NCBI GenBank assembly: GCA_005879255.1
Contig: VBKY01000083.1
Coordinates: 1-7,328 of the forward strand
Length of the DNA: 7,328 nt
Origin: Deltaproteobacteria bacterium
Lineage (GTDB): Bacteria > Desulfobacterota_B > Binatia > UBA9968
Reading direction: 5' to 3'
Positions 1 to 5,815 of this stretch are shown one piece after another. A program made the position numbers and the translations under genes. The notes beneath the pieces were generated by a model that was not told the DNA's origin, ran no database searches, and was given only the letters and a program-made list of their open reading frames with translations. How positions within the stretch are numbered: position 1 is the first letter of the stretch; the number at the start of each line of letters is the position of its first letter.

Positions 1-45
1 ATGAAAATAGCATGAAAATCACAATCGAATTCTCACGGATAATTT

Positions 46-51
46 AAGGAG
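46..51 (+). promoter_or_regulatory. Shine-Dalgarno for the aminotransferase
   Basis: AAGGAG lies 4 nt before the ATG at 56, within a TAAGGAGTGGT context. It fixes the start immediately before the conserved N-terminal LLGPGPSPV segment. Confidence 0.7.
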
Positions 52-55
52 TGGT

Positions 56-1165
56 ATGTCAGTCGCGCCTAAAGCCAATCCACCGATACGCACGCTGCTC
101 GGACCGGGTCCGAGCCCGGTAAATCCGCGCGTGCTCCAAGCCCTATCTCTTCCCGTCGTCGGCCATCTCGATCCGAAATTTTTGGAGATCATGGACCAGA
201 GCATGGCCATGCTGCGGGAAATCTTTCAGACTAAGAATCGTTTGGCGTTGCCCATGTCGGGCACCGGCAGCGCCGGCATGGAGACTTGCTTCGTCAATCT
301 CATCGAACCCGGCGATGCCGTGCTGATCGGCGTCAACGGCGTCTTTGGCACTCGTATGGTCGACGTGGCGCAGCGCTGCGGCGCGCAGGTTGATGGCGTT
401 GAAGCGGAATGGGGCACGGCGCTCGATCCGCAAAGCTTCAAAGCCGCGCTCGGAAAAAAGAGATACAAACTGGTTGCGCTGGTCCATGCGGAAACGTCGA
501 CGGGCGTCTTGCAACCGCTCGATGATATCGCTCGCCTGGTGCGCGAGCATGGCGCGCTGCTTTTAGTCGACGCTGTGACGTCTCTCGGTGGCGCGCCGGT
601 GAAAGTCGACGAGCTGGGCATCGACGTCTGTTATAGCTGCACGCAAAAATGTTTAGGCTGCCCGCCGGGCCTCTCGCCCGTGACTTTCAATGAGCGAGCC
701 CTTGAGATCATTCGTAACCGCAAGACCAAGGTGCAAAGTTGGTACCTCGACCTCTCGATGATTGAAAAATATTGGGGCAGCGAGCGGCTCTATCATCACA
801 CCGCGCCGATTTCGATGAACTATGCGCTGCATGAAGCGCTGCGCATCGTGCTCGAAGAAGGTTTGGCGGCGGCGTGGCGGCGTCATCGCCAGGTGCACGA
901 AACGTTCATTCGCGAAATGCGCAGGCTCGAGATTGAACCCGCCGTCGCCGAATCGATCCGCGCGCCGATGATCAACGCGATTAAAATCCCGGCCGGTGTA
1001 GACGATGCGAAGGTGCGCCAACGCCTCTACGACGATTTCAACATCGAGATCGGCGCCGGTTTGGGTCCGCTCAAAGGAAAAATCTGGCGCGTCGGTTTAA
1101 TGGGACACGGCGCGCGGGTCGAGAACGTCGAGATCTTGGCGAAGGCGTTGAAGCAGTTAATCTAG
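56..1165 (+). CDS. Class V PLP-dependent aminotransferase (alanine/serine-glyoxylate aminotransferase-like)
   Basis: The 369-residue product is a full-length fold-type I aminotransferase of the AGXT/SPT group, cytosolic, with no signal peptide. Visible motifs: N-terminal LLGPGPSPV (14-22), the usual opening of this group; SGTGSAGME (68-76), the loop that binds the PLP phosphate; LLLVDAVTSLGG (168-179), with Asp172 expected to contact the pyridine nitrogen; SCTQKCLGCPPG (194-205), with Lys198 as the predicted Schiff-base lysine; YHHTAP (246-251); and WRVGLMGH (344-351), whose Arg345 should bind the substrate carboxylate. By family knowledge it moves an amino group from alanine, serine or a related donor to glyoxylate or another 2-oxo acid. 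The exact donor cannot be read from sequence; phosphonate or aspartate-using relatives are possible. AAGGAG at 46-51 supports this ATG. The next gene is convergent, so this is the last gene of its transcript. Family assignment is firm, substrate is not. Confidence 0.93.
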   Translation: MSVAPKANPPIRTLLGPGPSPVNPRVLQALSLPVVGHLDPKFLEIMDQSMAMLREIFQTKNRLALPMSGTGSAGMETCFVNLIEPGDAVLIGVNGVFGTRMVDVAQRCGAQVDGVEAEWGTALDPQSFKAALGKKRYKLVALVHAETSTGVLQPLDDIARLVREHGALLLVDAVTSLGGAPVKVDELGIDVCYSCTQKCLGCPPGLSPVTFNERALEIIRNRKTKVQSWYLDLSMIEKYWGSERLYHHTAPISMNYALHEALRIVLEEGLAAAWRRHRQVHETFIREMRRLEIEPAVAESIRAPMINAIKIPAGVDDAKVRQRLYDDFNIEIGAGLGPLKGKIWRVGLMGHGARVENVEILAKALKQLI

Positions 1166-1184
1166 TTGAGCCCGGTTACAAGCC

Positions 1185-1242
1185 GAGAATCGAGGATGGA
1201 GGATCGAGAATCGCCATCTTCTATCCTCTATCTTCGATCCTC
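1185..1242. repeat. Inverted pair of 7-bp repeat arrays (possible bidirectional terminator hairpin)
   Basis: Four tandem heptads of consensus GARRATN occupy 1185-1212 on the + strand (GAGAATC, then GAGGATG, GAGGATC and GAGAATC). After a 2-nt GC spacer, four heptads of the same consensus run on the - strand across 1215-1242 (read from the right: GAGGATC, GAAGATA, GAGGATA, GAAGATG). Positions 1190-1211 can pair imperfectly with 1223-1244, with about 17 of 22 positions complementary and an 11-nt loop. The site lies 19 bp after the stop of one gene, between two convergent genes, so it could act as a two-way transcription end. It lacks the U-tract of a standard intrinsic terminator. Confidence 0.75.
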
Positions 1243-1359
1243 GACCACATCGGTCTAAGTATACAAGGAATCGATTTTCCGCCAGCGACGCAGAGCTACA
1301 ACCACGCCGTCCCGCAGGTAGGCGACGCACAGGCAATTCGATCGAATCGTGATGGGGCT

Positions 1360-2313
1360 TTACTTATGCGCGACTTCGACGGGCACGACGAACTCTTTGC
1401 GGATAAATCCTGTCGGTCCGCCATTCGTGGATCGCACTTCCAACCAATCTCCCTGTTTATTCAGCACGGATACCTTCGTACCTGTGGTGAACGTGACCAG
1501 CGAATCGGAAGTGAAATTCGGGTACTTGCGAAGCGCGGTTGGATATTTGATTTGGAATTCTTTGGCTTCCTTTGCTCCGGCGGTCGGTCCTTTCTTTTCG
1601 GACGTGAGCAAAGCGGTCTTCGTTGCTCCGGCCGCTGTGGCCGGGCTCTCCGTTGCTTTGGCTTGTTGCGTCGGAGCTGGGTTAGCGGCAGGGCGACTCA
1701 TCGCGGCCTTATCGCCAAAATTGCCCAGGAATTTTTCCCACCGGACTAAAGTGGTGATATCCATCCCTTCGTGGACGAACAGCAGCGGGCAGGCTACGGT
1801 CAGATTGTCATCGACAATATCAGCAAACGACCACCTCGAGACTTCGGCTAAGATGGCCCGCTTAAAATCGCTGTCATTTAGACGCGACGAAAGTTCTTGA
1901 ACCTGGCTGATTTCGCCGGATGGAGCGACGTTAAATTGCAATATCATGCCGCCCGCGAGGGTGGGATTGTTGGCAACTTCCTGACGATATAGCTCGCGGA
2001 TGCCCTGTAATTGGCTTTCGATGCGCGCTGAGATTTTGCTCGCGTCGGTGACGCCGTTCTTAGCGTTCCGGACACTGAATCCGAGATCCTGCGCTAGGAA
2101 AACCATGTTGCCAAGCGCGACGTTCATGGCGCGAATCGGCTTTTGCCGTTGATCGAGGGCAGCCGGACTCACGCTGGCCGAAGCCTCCCTCTTCGGAGAT
2201 TCGTTGCCGACTCCGAAACCGAAGTACACGACCACGAGGCCGATTGCACAGCTCATAACGCCAACGATGCCCTTCAATCCCAGTGGCCCAAGCCGAATGG
2301 TGCTGTTCGTCAT
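1360..2313 (-). CDS. Membrane-anchored AgmX/TonB-C-like protein with C-terminal bacterial SH3 domain
   Basis: The 317-residue protein has one N-terminal membrane segment (about 13-34, rich in G, V, L and I) and the rest is predicted to lie in the periplasm. Residues about 97-185 resemble the C-terminal domain of AgmX/PglI gliding-motility proteins, related to the TonB C-terminus: an I-x-x-LYRQEVANNP motif, GGMILQFNVAPSGEI (121-135), the LSSRLND stretch and a WSF near the end. A low-complexity linker rich in A, P, T and K (about 203-252) leads to an SH3b-like domain (about 255-311) with LRKYPNFTSDSLVTF, the GDWLEVRS strand and a final GFIRKEFV. SH3b domains often bind cell-wall material. The start is supported by GGGGGAG at 2323-2329, 9 nt before the ATG. 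Role in envelope function, adhesion or motility is inference; no partner genes are adjacent. The divergent neighbour is the binding-protein gene at 2925. Confidence 0.85.
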   Translation of the reverse strand: MTNSTIRLGPLGLKGIVGVMSCAIGLVVVYFGFGVGNESPKREASASVSPAALDQRQKPIRAMNVALGNMVFLAQDLGFSVRNAKNGVTDASKISARIESQLQGIRELYRQEVANNPTLAGGMILQFNVAPSGEISQVQELSSRLNDSDFKRAILAEVSRWSFADIVDDNLTVACPLLFVHEGMDITTLVRWEKFLGNFGDKAAMSRPAANPAPTQQAKATESPATAAGATKTALLTSEKKGPTAGAKEAKEFQIKYPTALRKYPNFTSDSLVTFTTGTKVSVLNKQGDWLEVRSTNGGPTGFIRKEFVVPVEVAHK

Positions 2314-2857
2314 GAATTAACGCTCCCCCCAAAGAAGCATAGTCACGGGCTTTCAAAGCAAGTTTTATTCCCCTGAATATATCCGGTTAAACCCAAAAAC
2401 GAATATTTCAGGTCAGCAATACACTCCCAGCGACGTGAGCGTATTTGAGACGCAACGGGTCTCATTCTTTGTGCGTTTGGTTTGGCGCGAATGTCAACAT
2501 ATGTCATTGATGATCTCTTCCGTGACGCAGGTCGACAGGAATGCACCGCACACTTTTCGACGCCGGCTTACGAACTTTGCGGCTTGCCGCCGAGTCGCAA
2601 TAGATTTACGCATTGGTTTTTGAGATCTGTGCAATTTCATTTTGAGTCGCGGTTATAATAAATGTCTAGCCTCTTCTGGGTGTCTTCACTCGACTTGTCT
2701 CATTTAAATGCGTGCCGCCAAAGTTCTTGATTCAGACGATGAGGAAAAGCGAGGTTCTCCGCACGATGAAGTCTCTCGCCGAGCGGTTGTTCCCAAGTCG
2801 CCCCGGGTGAACCGAATCGAAAACAGTGTCGGACCGTCGGGAAATCGAATTTGCCTC

Positions 2858-2887
2858 TTGAACGGCGCTGCTGCCGCGATTTAGTAT
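2858..2887 (+). promoter_or_regulatory. Possible sigma70-type promoter for the Bug-family binding protein
   Basis: TTGAAC (2858-2863) and TAGTAT (2882-2887) are separated by 18 nt. Each matches its consensus hexamer at 4 of 6 positions, including the key second A and final T of the -10. Transcription would begin near 2894, leaving a leader of about 30 nt before the ATG at 2925. This is a weak by-eye prediction. Confidence 0.3.
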
Positions 2888-2913
2888 GTGCTGCGTCAAA
2901 GGCTTTAGTCGAC

Positions 2914-2920
2914 AGGGAGG
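2914..2920 (+). promoter_or_regulatory. Shine-Dalgarno that selects the ATG at 2925
   Basis: AGGGAGG lies 4 nt before ATG 2925. An in-frame ATG exists at 2886 but would add 13 residues (MCCVKGFSRQGGS) in front of a normal signal peptide and has no ribosome binding site. The start is therefore placed at 2925. Confidence 0.8.
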
Positions 2921-2924
2921 CTCC

Positions 2925-3956
2925 ATGATAAGAAAGGTATTACTTTTCCTTCCGCTGCTGCTATTTCCGGCTGTTAACTCGCCGGCGCAGGCTCCTTACT
3001 ATCAAGGCAAGACGATCACGTTCATCGTGGGTTCCGGCGCCGGAACCGCATATGACATGTACGGCAGATTGCTCGCCAATCATATCAGCAAGCACATCCC
3101 GGGAAATCCCGGCGTGGTCGTGCAGAATATGCCGGCAGCCGGCGGCATCGTGGCGGCCAATTATGCCTACGGGATTGCGAAACCTGACGGCTTGACCGTA
3201 GTCTCGATCAATCCGGCGCACTATTTCAATCAAATCCAGGGCAACAAGGAAATCAAATTCGACTGGCCCAAATTCACCTGGCTCGCCAGCTCCGATAAAT
3301 CCGAACACATGCTATACATGCGCGCCGACGCGCCGTTCAAGACGATTCAGGACGTGCGCAAAGCGACGGAGGCTCCCAAGTGCGGCGCCACCGGGACCGG
3401 CACCAGCGGCCATTACATCCCGCGCATGCTTGAAGAAGCCCTCGGCACCAAGTTTACGATTGTCACCGGCTACGCCGGCGGCAACGAAATTGATCTGGCA
3501 ACGGAACGAAACGAAGTCGTATGCCGCGCGTTTACGACCGCGGCCTACTTCGCGCGCGAGCCCTATCACACCTGGCGCAAGAAGGGCTTTGTGCGGATAC
3601 TTTTGCAGACCGGCCACAAGAAGGACCCGCGTCTACCGGAAACGCCGTTGCTCAGCGATCTCATGGACGAATTCAAAACCTCCGATCTCGGGCGACGCGT
3701 GGTCACGGTCATGCTCGGCTCCGGTGAGCTCGGCCGGCCGATCGTAACCCATCCGGCGACGCCGCCGGAGCGGACGAAACTCTTGCGCGACGCCTTTATG
3801 AAAAGCATGGCCGATCCCGCGCTGTTGGCCGATGCCGCTAAAATGAATTTAGAAATTACCGCCGTTACCGGGGAAGAATTGTCGAAGATCGCCAAAGACG
3901 TCATCGAGCAGCCGCCGGAAGTCGTCGAACGAATCAAAAAGATTTTGGCGCAGTGA
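2925..3956 (+). CDS. Tripartite tricarboxylate transporter (Bug/TctC-type) periplasmic solute-binding protein
   Basis: The 343-residue product begins with a signal peptide (MIRKVLLFLPLLLFPAVNSPAQA, cleavage near residue 23). The mature part opens with YYQGKTITFIVGSGAGTAYD (25-44), the Bug-family first strand and glycine loop; Asp44 matches the conserved acid of the ligand loop. GNPGVVVQNMPAAGGIVAANY (60-80) and KPDGLTV (86-92) are the next family hallmarks. The C-terminal part (PATPPERTKLLRDAFMKSMADP, 277-298) is also typical. Such proteins capture carboxylates or other small organic molecules in the periplasm and present them to a TctA/TctB-type permease. No tctA or tctB gene is in the window, so this is an orphan receptor here and its ligand is unknown. 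Length is slightly above the usual ~320 residues. The downstream FKBP gene follows after 108 bp on the same strand. Confidence 0.9.
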   Translation: MIRKVLLFLPLLLFPAVNSPAQAPYYQGKTITFIVGSGAGTAYDMYGRLLANHISKHIPGNPGVVVQNMPAAGGIVAANYAYGIAKPDGLTVVSINPAHYFNQIQGNKEIKFDWPKFTWLASSDKSEHMLYMRADAPFKTIQDVRKATEAPKCGATGTGTSGHYIPRMLEEALGTKFTIVTGYAGGNEIDLATERNEVVCRAFTTAAYFAREPYHTWRKKGFVRILLQTGHKKDPRLPETPLLSDLMDEFKTSDLGRRVVTVMLGSGELGRPIVTHPATPPERTKLLRDAFMKSMADPALLADAAKMNLEITAVTGEELSKIAKDVIEQPPEVVERIKKILAQ

Positions 3957-3970
3957 CGAGGTAGTTGCGA

Positions 3971-4020
3971 CGCAGCTGCGGTCGAAACGATTGCATTCGC
4001 CACGTACACCGCGTACCGTG
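3971..4020 (+). other. Small hairpins between binding protein and FKBP genes
   Basis: The gap 3957-4064 has a perfect palindrome CGCAGCTGCG (3971-3980). It also has a short stem formed by CACGTAC (4001-4007) with GTACCGTG (4013-4020) around the loop ACCGC, with one bulged base. Neither is followed by a T-run, so they are not standard terminators. They could be mRNA-stability or attenuating structures, or chance. Confidence 0.25.
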
Positions 4021-4064
4021 AACTCTTACCGAGCAAAAAATCCAGTCCGAATTCGGAGGAGATC

Positions 4065-4601
4065 ATGGGGCGGATTCCCATTTTTCTGACCGCGCGCGTT
4101 GCTATTTTGATCGCCGCGCTATCGATTAACCCTGACGCTTTTGGCCAGACCGCGGCGAAGCCGGAGACGGTAATTCAAGCAGGGTCCGAGGTATCGTTCG
4201 ATTACACTTTGACAGACGAAAGCGGCACCGTGATCGATTCGAGCAAGGGAAAACAGCCCATGCATTATATTCACGGGCAGGGGAAGATCATTCCCGGTTT
4301 AGAAAAAGAGCTCGCGGGGATGGCCGTAGGTGGGGAGAAAAAAGTAATGATCAAGCCCGAGAATGCCTACGGACCGATCGATCCCCGAGCGTTTCAGGAG
4401 GTTCCTAAAGACAAGCTTCCGCCGGACGCTCTTAAGGTCGGCACCGTGTTGACGGCGCACGGCCCGCAAGGTCAGGATATCCCGGTGCGCGTGCACGAGA
4501 TCAAAGAAAACACGGTTGTTATTGATTTCAATCATCCGCTTGCCGGGAAAACTTTATTATTCGATATCAAGATCACTGAAATCAAAGCAGCGGAAAAATA
4601 G
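4065..4601 (+). CDS. Secreted SlyD-like FKBP-type peptidyl-prolyl cis-trans isomerase
   Basis: The 178-residue product has an N-terminal signal-like segment (residues 1-28; hydrophobic core about 8-21, ending AFGQ), so it should act outside the cytoplasm. The mature part follows SlyD closely: VSFDYTLTDESGTVIDSS (43-60), HYIHGQGKIIPGLEKEL (67-83) and ENAYGPIDP (99-107), which includes Tyr102 of the FKBP pocket. An insert-in-flap domain follows (about 104-160), with VPKDKLPP and NHPLAGKTL, before the closing FDIKITEI strand (166-173). Such proteins isomerise Xaa-Pro bonds and the inserted flap acts as a chaperone. The metal-binding His-rich tail of cytosolic E. coli SlyD is absent. GGAGGAG at 4055-4061 supports the start. 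A Sec signal on a SlyD-type protein is uncommon among best-studied members. It might share a transcript with the binding protein upstream. Confidence 0.92.
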   Translation: MGRIPIFLTARVAILIAALSINPDAFGQTAAKPETVIQAGSEVSFDYTLTDESGTVIDSSKGKQPMHYIHGQGKIIPGLEKELAGMAVGGEKKVMIKPENAYGPIDPRAFQEVPKDKLPPDALKVGTVLTAHGPQGQDIPVRVHEIKENTVVIDFNHPLAGKTLLFDIKITEIKAAEK

Positions 4602-4756
4602 TCATACCAGCGCCCATCCTTGAGACTGCTGACTCCATTACGCAGCGGCGCTAACCGTGGACTGCGCCGGTGATGGTCGACGACCAATCCAGGTAGCGGT
4701 CCGGGTCGCCGACAAATTGTCTGCCACAGACTGCGCGAATGTTCTCGCGCTGCGCC

Positions 4757-4783
4757 TTGACCTACTTCAAAGTTCGTTATTAG
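4757..4783 (+). promoter_or_regulatory. Possible promoter for the 4835-7328 gene cluster
   Basis: TTGACC (4757-4762) matches the -35 consensus at 5 of 6 positions. A candidate -10, TATTAG (4778-4783), follows after a short 15-nt spacer; TTAGAT at 4780 would give 17 nt but is a poorer hexamer. The site lies within the 233-bp gap before the TTG-start gene at 4835 and is the best candidate seen there. Confidence 0.3.
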
Positions 4784-4822
4784 ATTGCGCTCGTCTGCAT
4801 AGGCGGCTGCACATACCAATCC

Positions 4823-4827
4823 GGAGG
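4823..4827 (+). promoter_or_regulatory. Shine-Dalgarno that selects a TTG start
   Basis: GGAGG lies 7 nt before TTG 4835, ideal spacing. No ATG or GTG in frame lies between it and the conserved N-terminal LLLRRSEVSALLDL segment. The TTG is therefore the likely initiation codon. Confidence 0.75.
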
Positions 4828-4834
4828 CGACGAC

Positions 4835-5776
4835 TTGACGCTCTTGCTCCGACGCTCTGAGGTTTCAGCTTTGCTGGATCTGCGGCAGGCGATGAGCATA
4901 CTCGACCAGACATTTCGCGAGCAATCGGACGGAAAGGTGAAACAAGTGCCGCCGCTGCGCTTTATGAACCGTGGCATGCGCATGGTGGTCGGCGGACTCG
5001 AAGCACAAAACAAAAACGGCCTCCGGGTAAGCGTCACCGGCGGCGAGAGCATGGCGCTGTTGTTCGAGATTAGCTCAGGGCATTTCGTGTCATTAATGGG
5101 TTACCCTTTTAGCAATCTGCGTATCAGCGCGACTGTTGGGTTGGCGATCGATCGCTTGGGAGATCCTAACGCAAAAACGGTCGCAATGATCGGCAGTGGT
5201 CGATTGGCACTGCCCATACTTGAACCGGCAGTAGCCGTGCGTCCCGTTGAAAAAGTTTTGGTCTACAGCAGAATTGCGGCCAATCGCGAAGCGTTCGCGC
5301 GCCAGGCGGCCGATAAACTCAAAATTTTTGTAACGGCCGCGACATCGGCGCAACAAGCGATCGAGGAATCGGATTTGGTGCTCACTAGCACGAACTCGCC
5401 CGCGGCAGCGCTACTCGGAAAGTGGCTTAGGCCGGGGCTTTCCGTCTTTGGCGTGGGGCGGCCAAATGAATTTGACGATGATGTCTACTTGCGGGCTAGC
5501 TTAATCTCAGTTACGAGCAAAACGCATGAGCTCGGATATTACGATACCAACCTGGATCAGCCATTGATCAGGCTTTCCCGGAACGGAACAATTTCCTGGG
5601 ATTCGCTCGTCGAATTTTGCGACATCGTTTCGGGAAAAATCGCGGTGCCGAAAAAATCCGCTAGCATCATCGTATTTCGCGACTCCCAGGGCGGCTACGG
5701 CGATCTCGCACTGGCCACGTGGGCGTATGAAGAGGCGCGACGACGCGGGATGGGGCAGGAAATAAGTACTGAGTAA
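4835..5776 (+). CDS. Ornithine cyclodeaminase/mu-crystallin family protein
   Basis: The 313-residue cytosolic product starts at TTG. MTLLLRRSEVSALLDLRQAMSIL (1-23) is the standard opening of the family. The Rossmann part carries VAMIGSGRLALPILE (116-130), the GxGxxA nucleotide-binding loop, then VLVYSR (141-146) and a SDLVLTSTNSPA segment (179-190). Arg96 in NLRISATVGLA fits the conserved substrate-carboxylate arginine. Family members include ornithine cyclodeaminase, alanine dehydrogenase, ketimine reductase and opine-type synthases, all using NAD(P). By memory alignment the catalytic lysine position is Arg64 (NGLRVSVTGG) and the catalytic aspartate position is Thr227 (ISVTSKTHEL). True ornithine cyclodeaminase activity is therefore doubtful; an imine reductase-like or divergent role is more likely. 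The binding-protein gene follows after 39 bp, suggesting co-transcription. Confidence 0.88.
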   Translation: MTLLLRRSEVSALLDLRQAMSILDQTFREQSDGKVKQVPPLRFMNRGMRMVVGGLEAQNKNGLRVSVTGGESMALLFEISSGHFVSLMGYPFSNLRISATVGLAIDRLGDPNAKTVAMIGSGRLALPILEPAVAVRPVEKVLVYSRIAANREAFARQAADKLKIFVTAATSAQQAIEESDLVLTSTNSPAAALLGKWLRPGLSVFGVGRPNEFDDDVYLRASLISVTSKTHELGYYDTNLDQPLIRLSRNGTISWDSLVEFCDIVSGKIAVPKKSASIIVFRDSQGGYGDLALATWAYEEARRRGMGQEISTE

Positions 5777-5784
5777 AGATGGCC

Positions 5785-5812
5785 GAGTAAGGAGTCAGGC
5801 GTTAGGGGTGAG
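5785..5812 (+). repeat. Tandem 7-bp repeat (GRGTNAG-type) upstream of the solute-binding protein
   Basis: Four consecutive heptads occupy the gap between two genes: GAGTAAG, GAGTCAG, GCGTTAG and GGGTGAG. The last one supplies a purine-rich sequence (GGGGTGAGG, 5804-5812) that may serve as the ribosome binding site for the ATG at 5816. The unit differs from the GARRATN heptads elsewhere in the window but has the same period. Confidence 0.6.
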
Positions 5813-5815
5813 GCG

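Larger units (their letters stand above)
2314..2924. other. Divergent intergenic region, no convincing gene
   Basis: About 610 bp separate the divergent genes at 2313 (-) and 2925 (+). The left part (2340-2480) is visibly richer in A and T than the flanking genes. A perfect TATAAT stands at 2654-2659 (+) but has no good -35 partner. A 58-codon reading frame (2708-2884, +) begins inside the palindrome CATTTAAATG (2701-2710). It has no Shine-Dalgarno and no recognisable domain, so I do not call it a gene. Frames on the minus strand at 2343-2546 and 2732-2926 are also unsupported. The region probably holds promoters for both flanking genes; the best candidate for the + gene is listed separately. 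Confidence 0.5.

Noticed and set aside
3..47. Open frame from the left edge ending TAA at 45-47, possibly the tail of an upstream gene (ending MKITIEFSRII)
   Set aside because: Only 14 codons are visible, it includes an 11-bp near-duplicate (ATGAAAATA/ATGAAAATC), and nothing identifies a family; a chance frame is as likely.
1185..1242. CRISPR-like or insertion-sequence end
   Set aside because: Units are 7 bp with no spacers, and no transposase gene or target duplication is visible.
1349..1900. 183-codon frame on the + strand
   Set aside because: Fully antisense to the well-supported AgmX/SH3 gene, no Shine-Dalgarno and no recognisable domain.
2708..2884. 58-codon + strand frame (MRAAKVLDSDDEEKRG...)
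   Set aside because: No ribosome binding site, no domain, and no clear codon bias; kept only as a point for conservation testing.
3566..4081. 171-codon frame on the - strand
   Set aside because: Antisense to the Bug-family gene and running into the FKBP start; Ser-rich composition typical of a shadow frame.
4609..4652. Possible terminator stem AGCGCC/GGCGCT after the FKBP gene
   Set aside because: The loop is about 30 nt with only a short inner stem, and no T-run follows.
4532..4819. 95-codon minus-strand frame over the gap before the TTG-start gene
   Set aside because: Overlaps the FKBP C-terminal coding region, has no recognisable motif and lies across the likely leader of the next operon.
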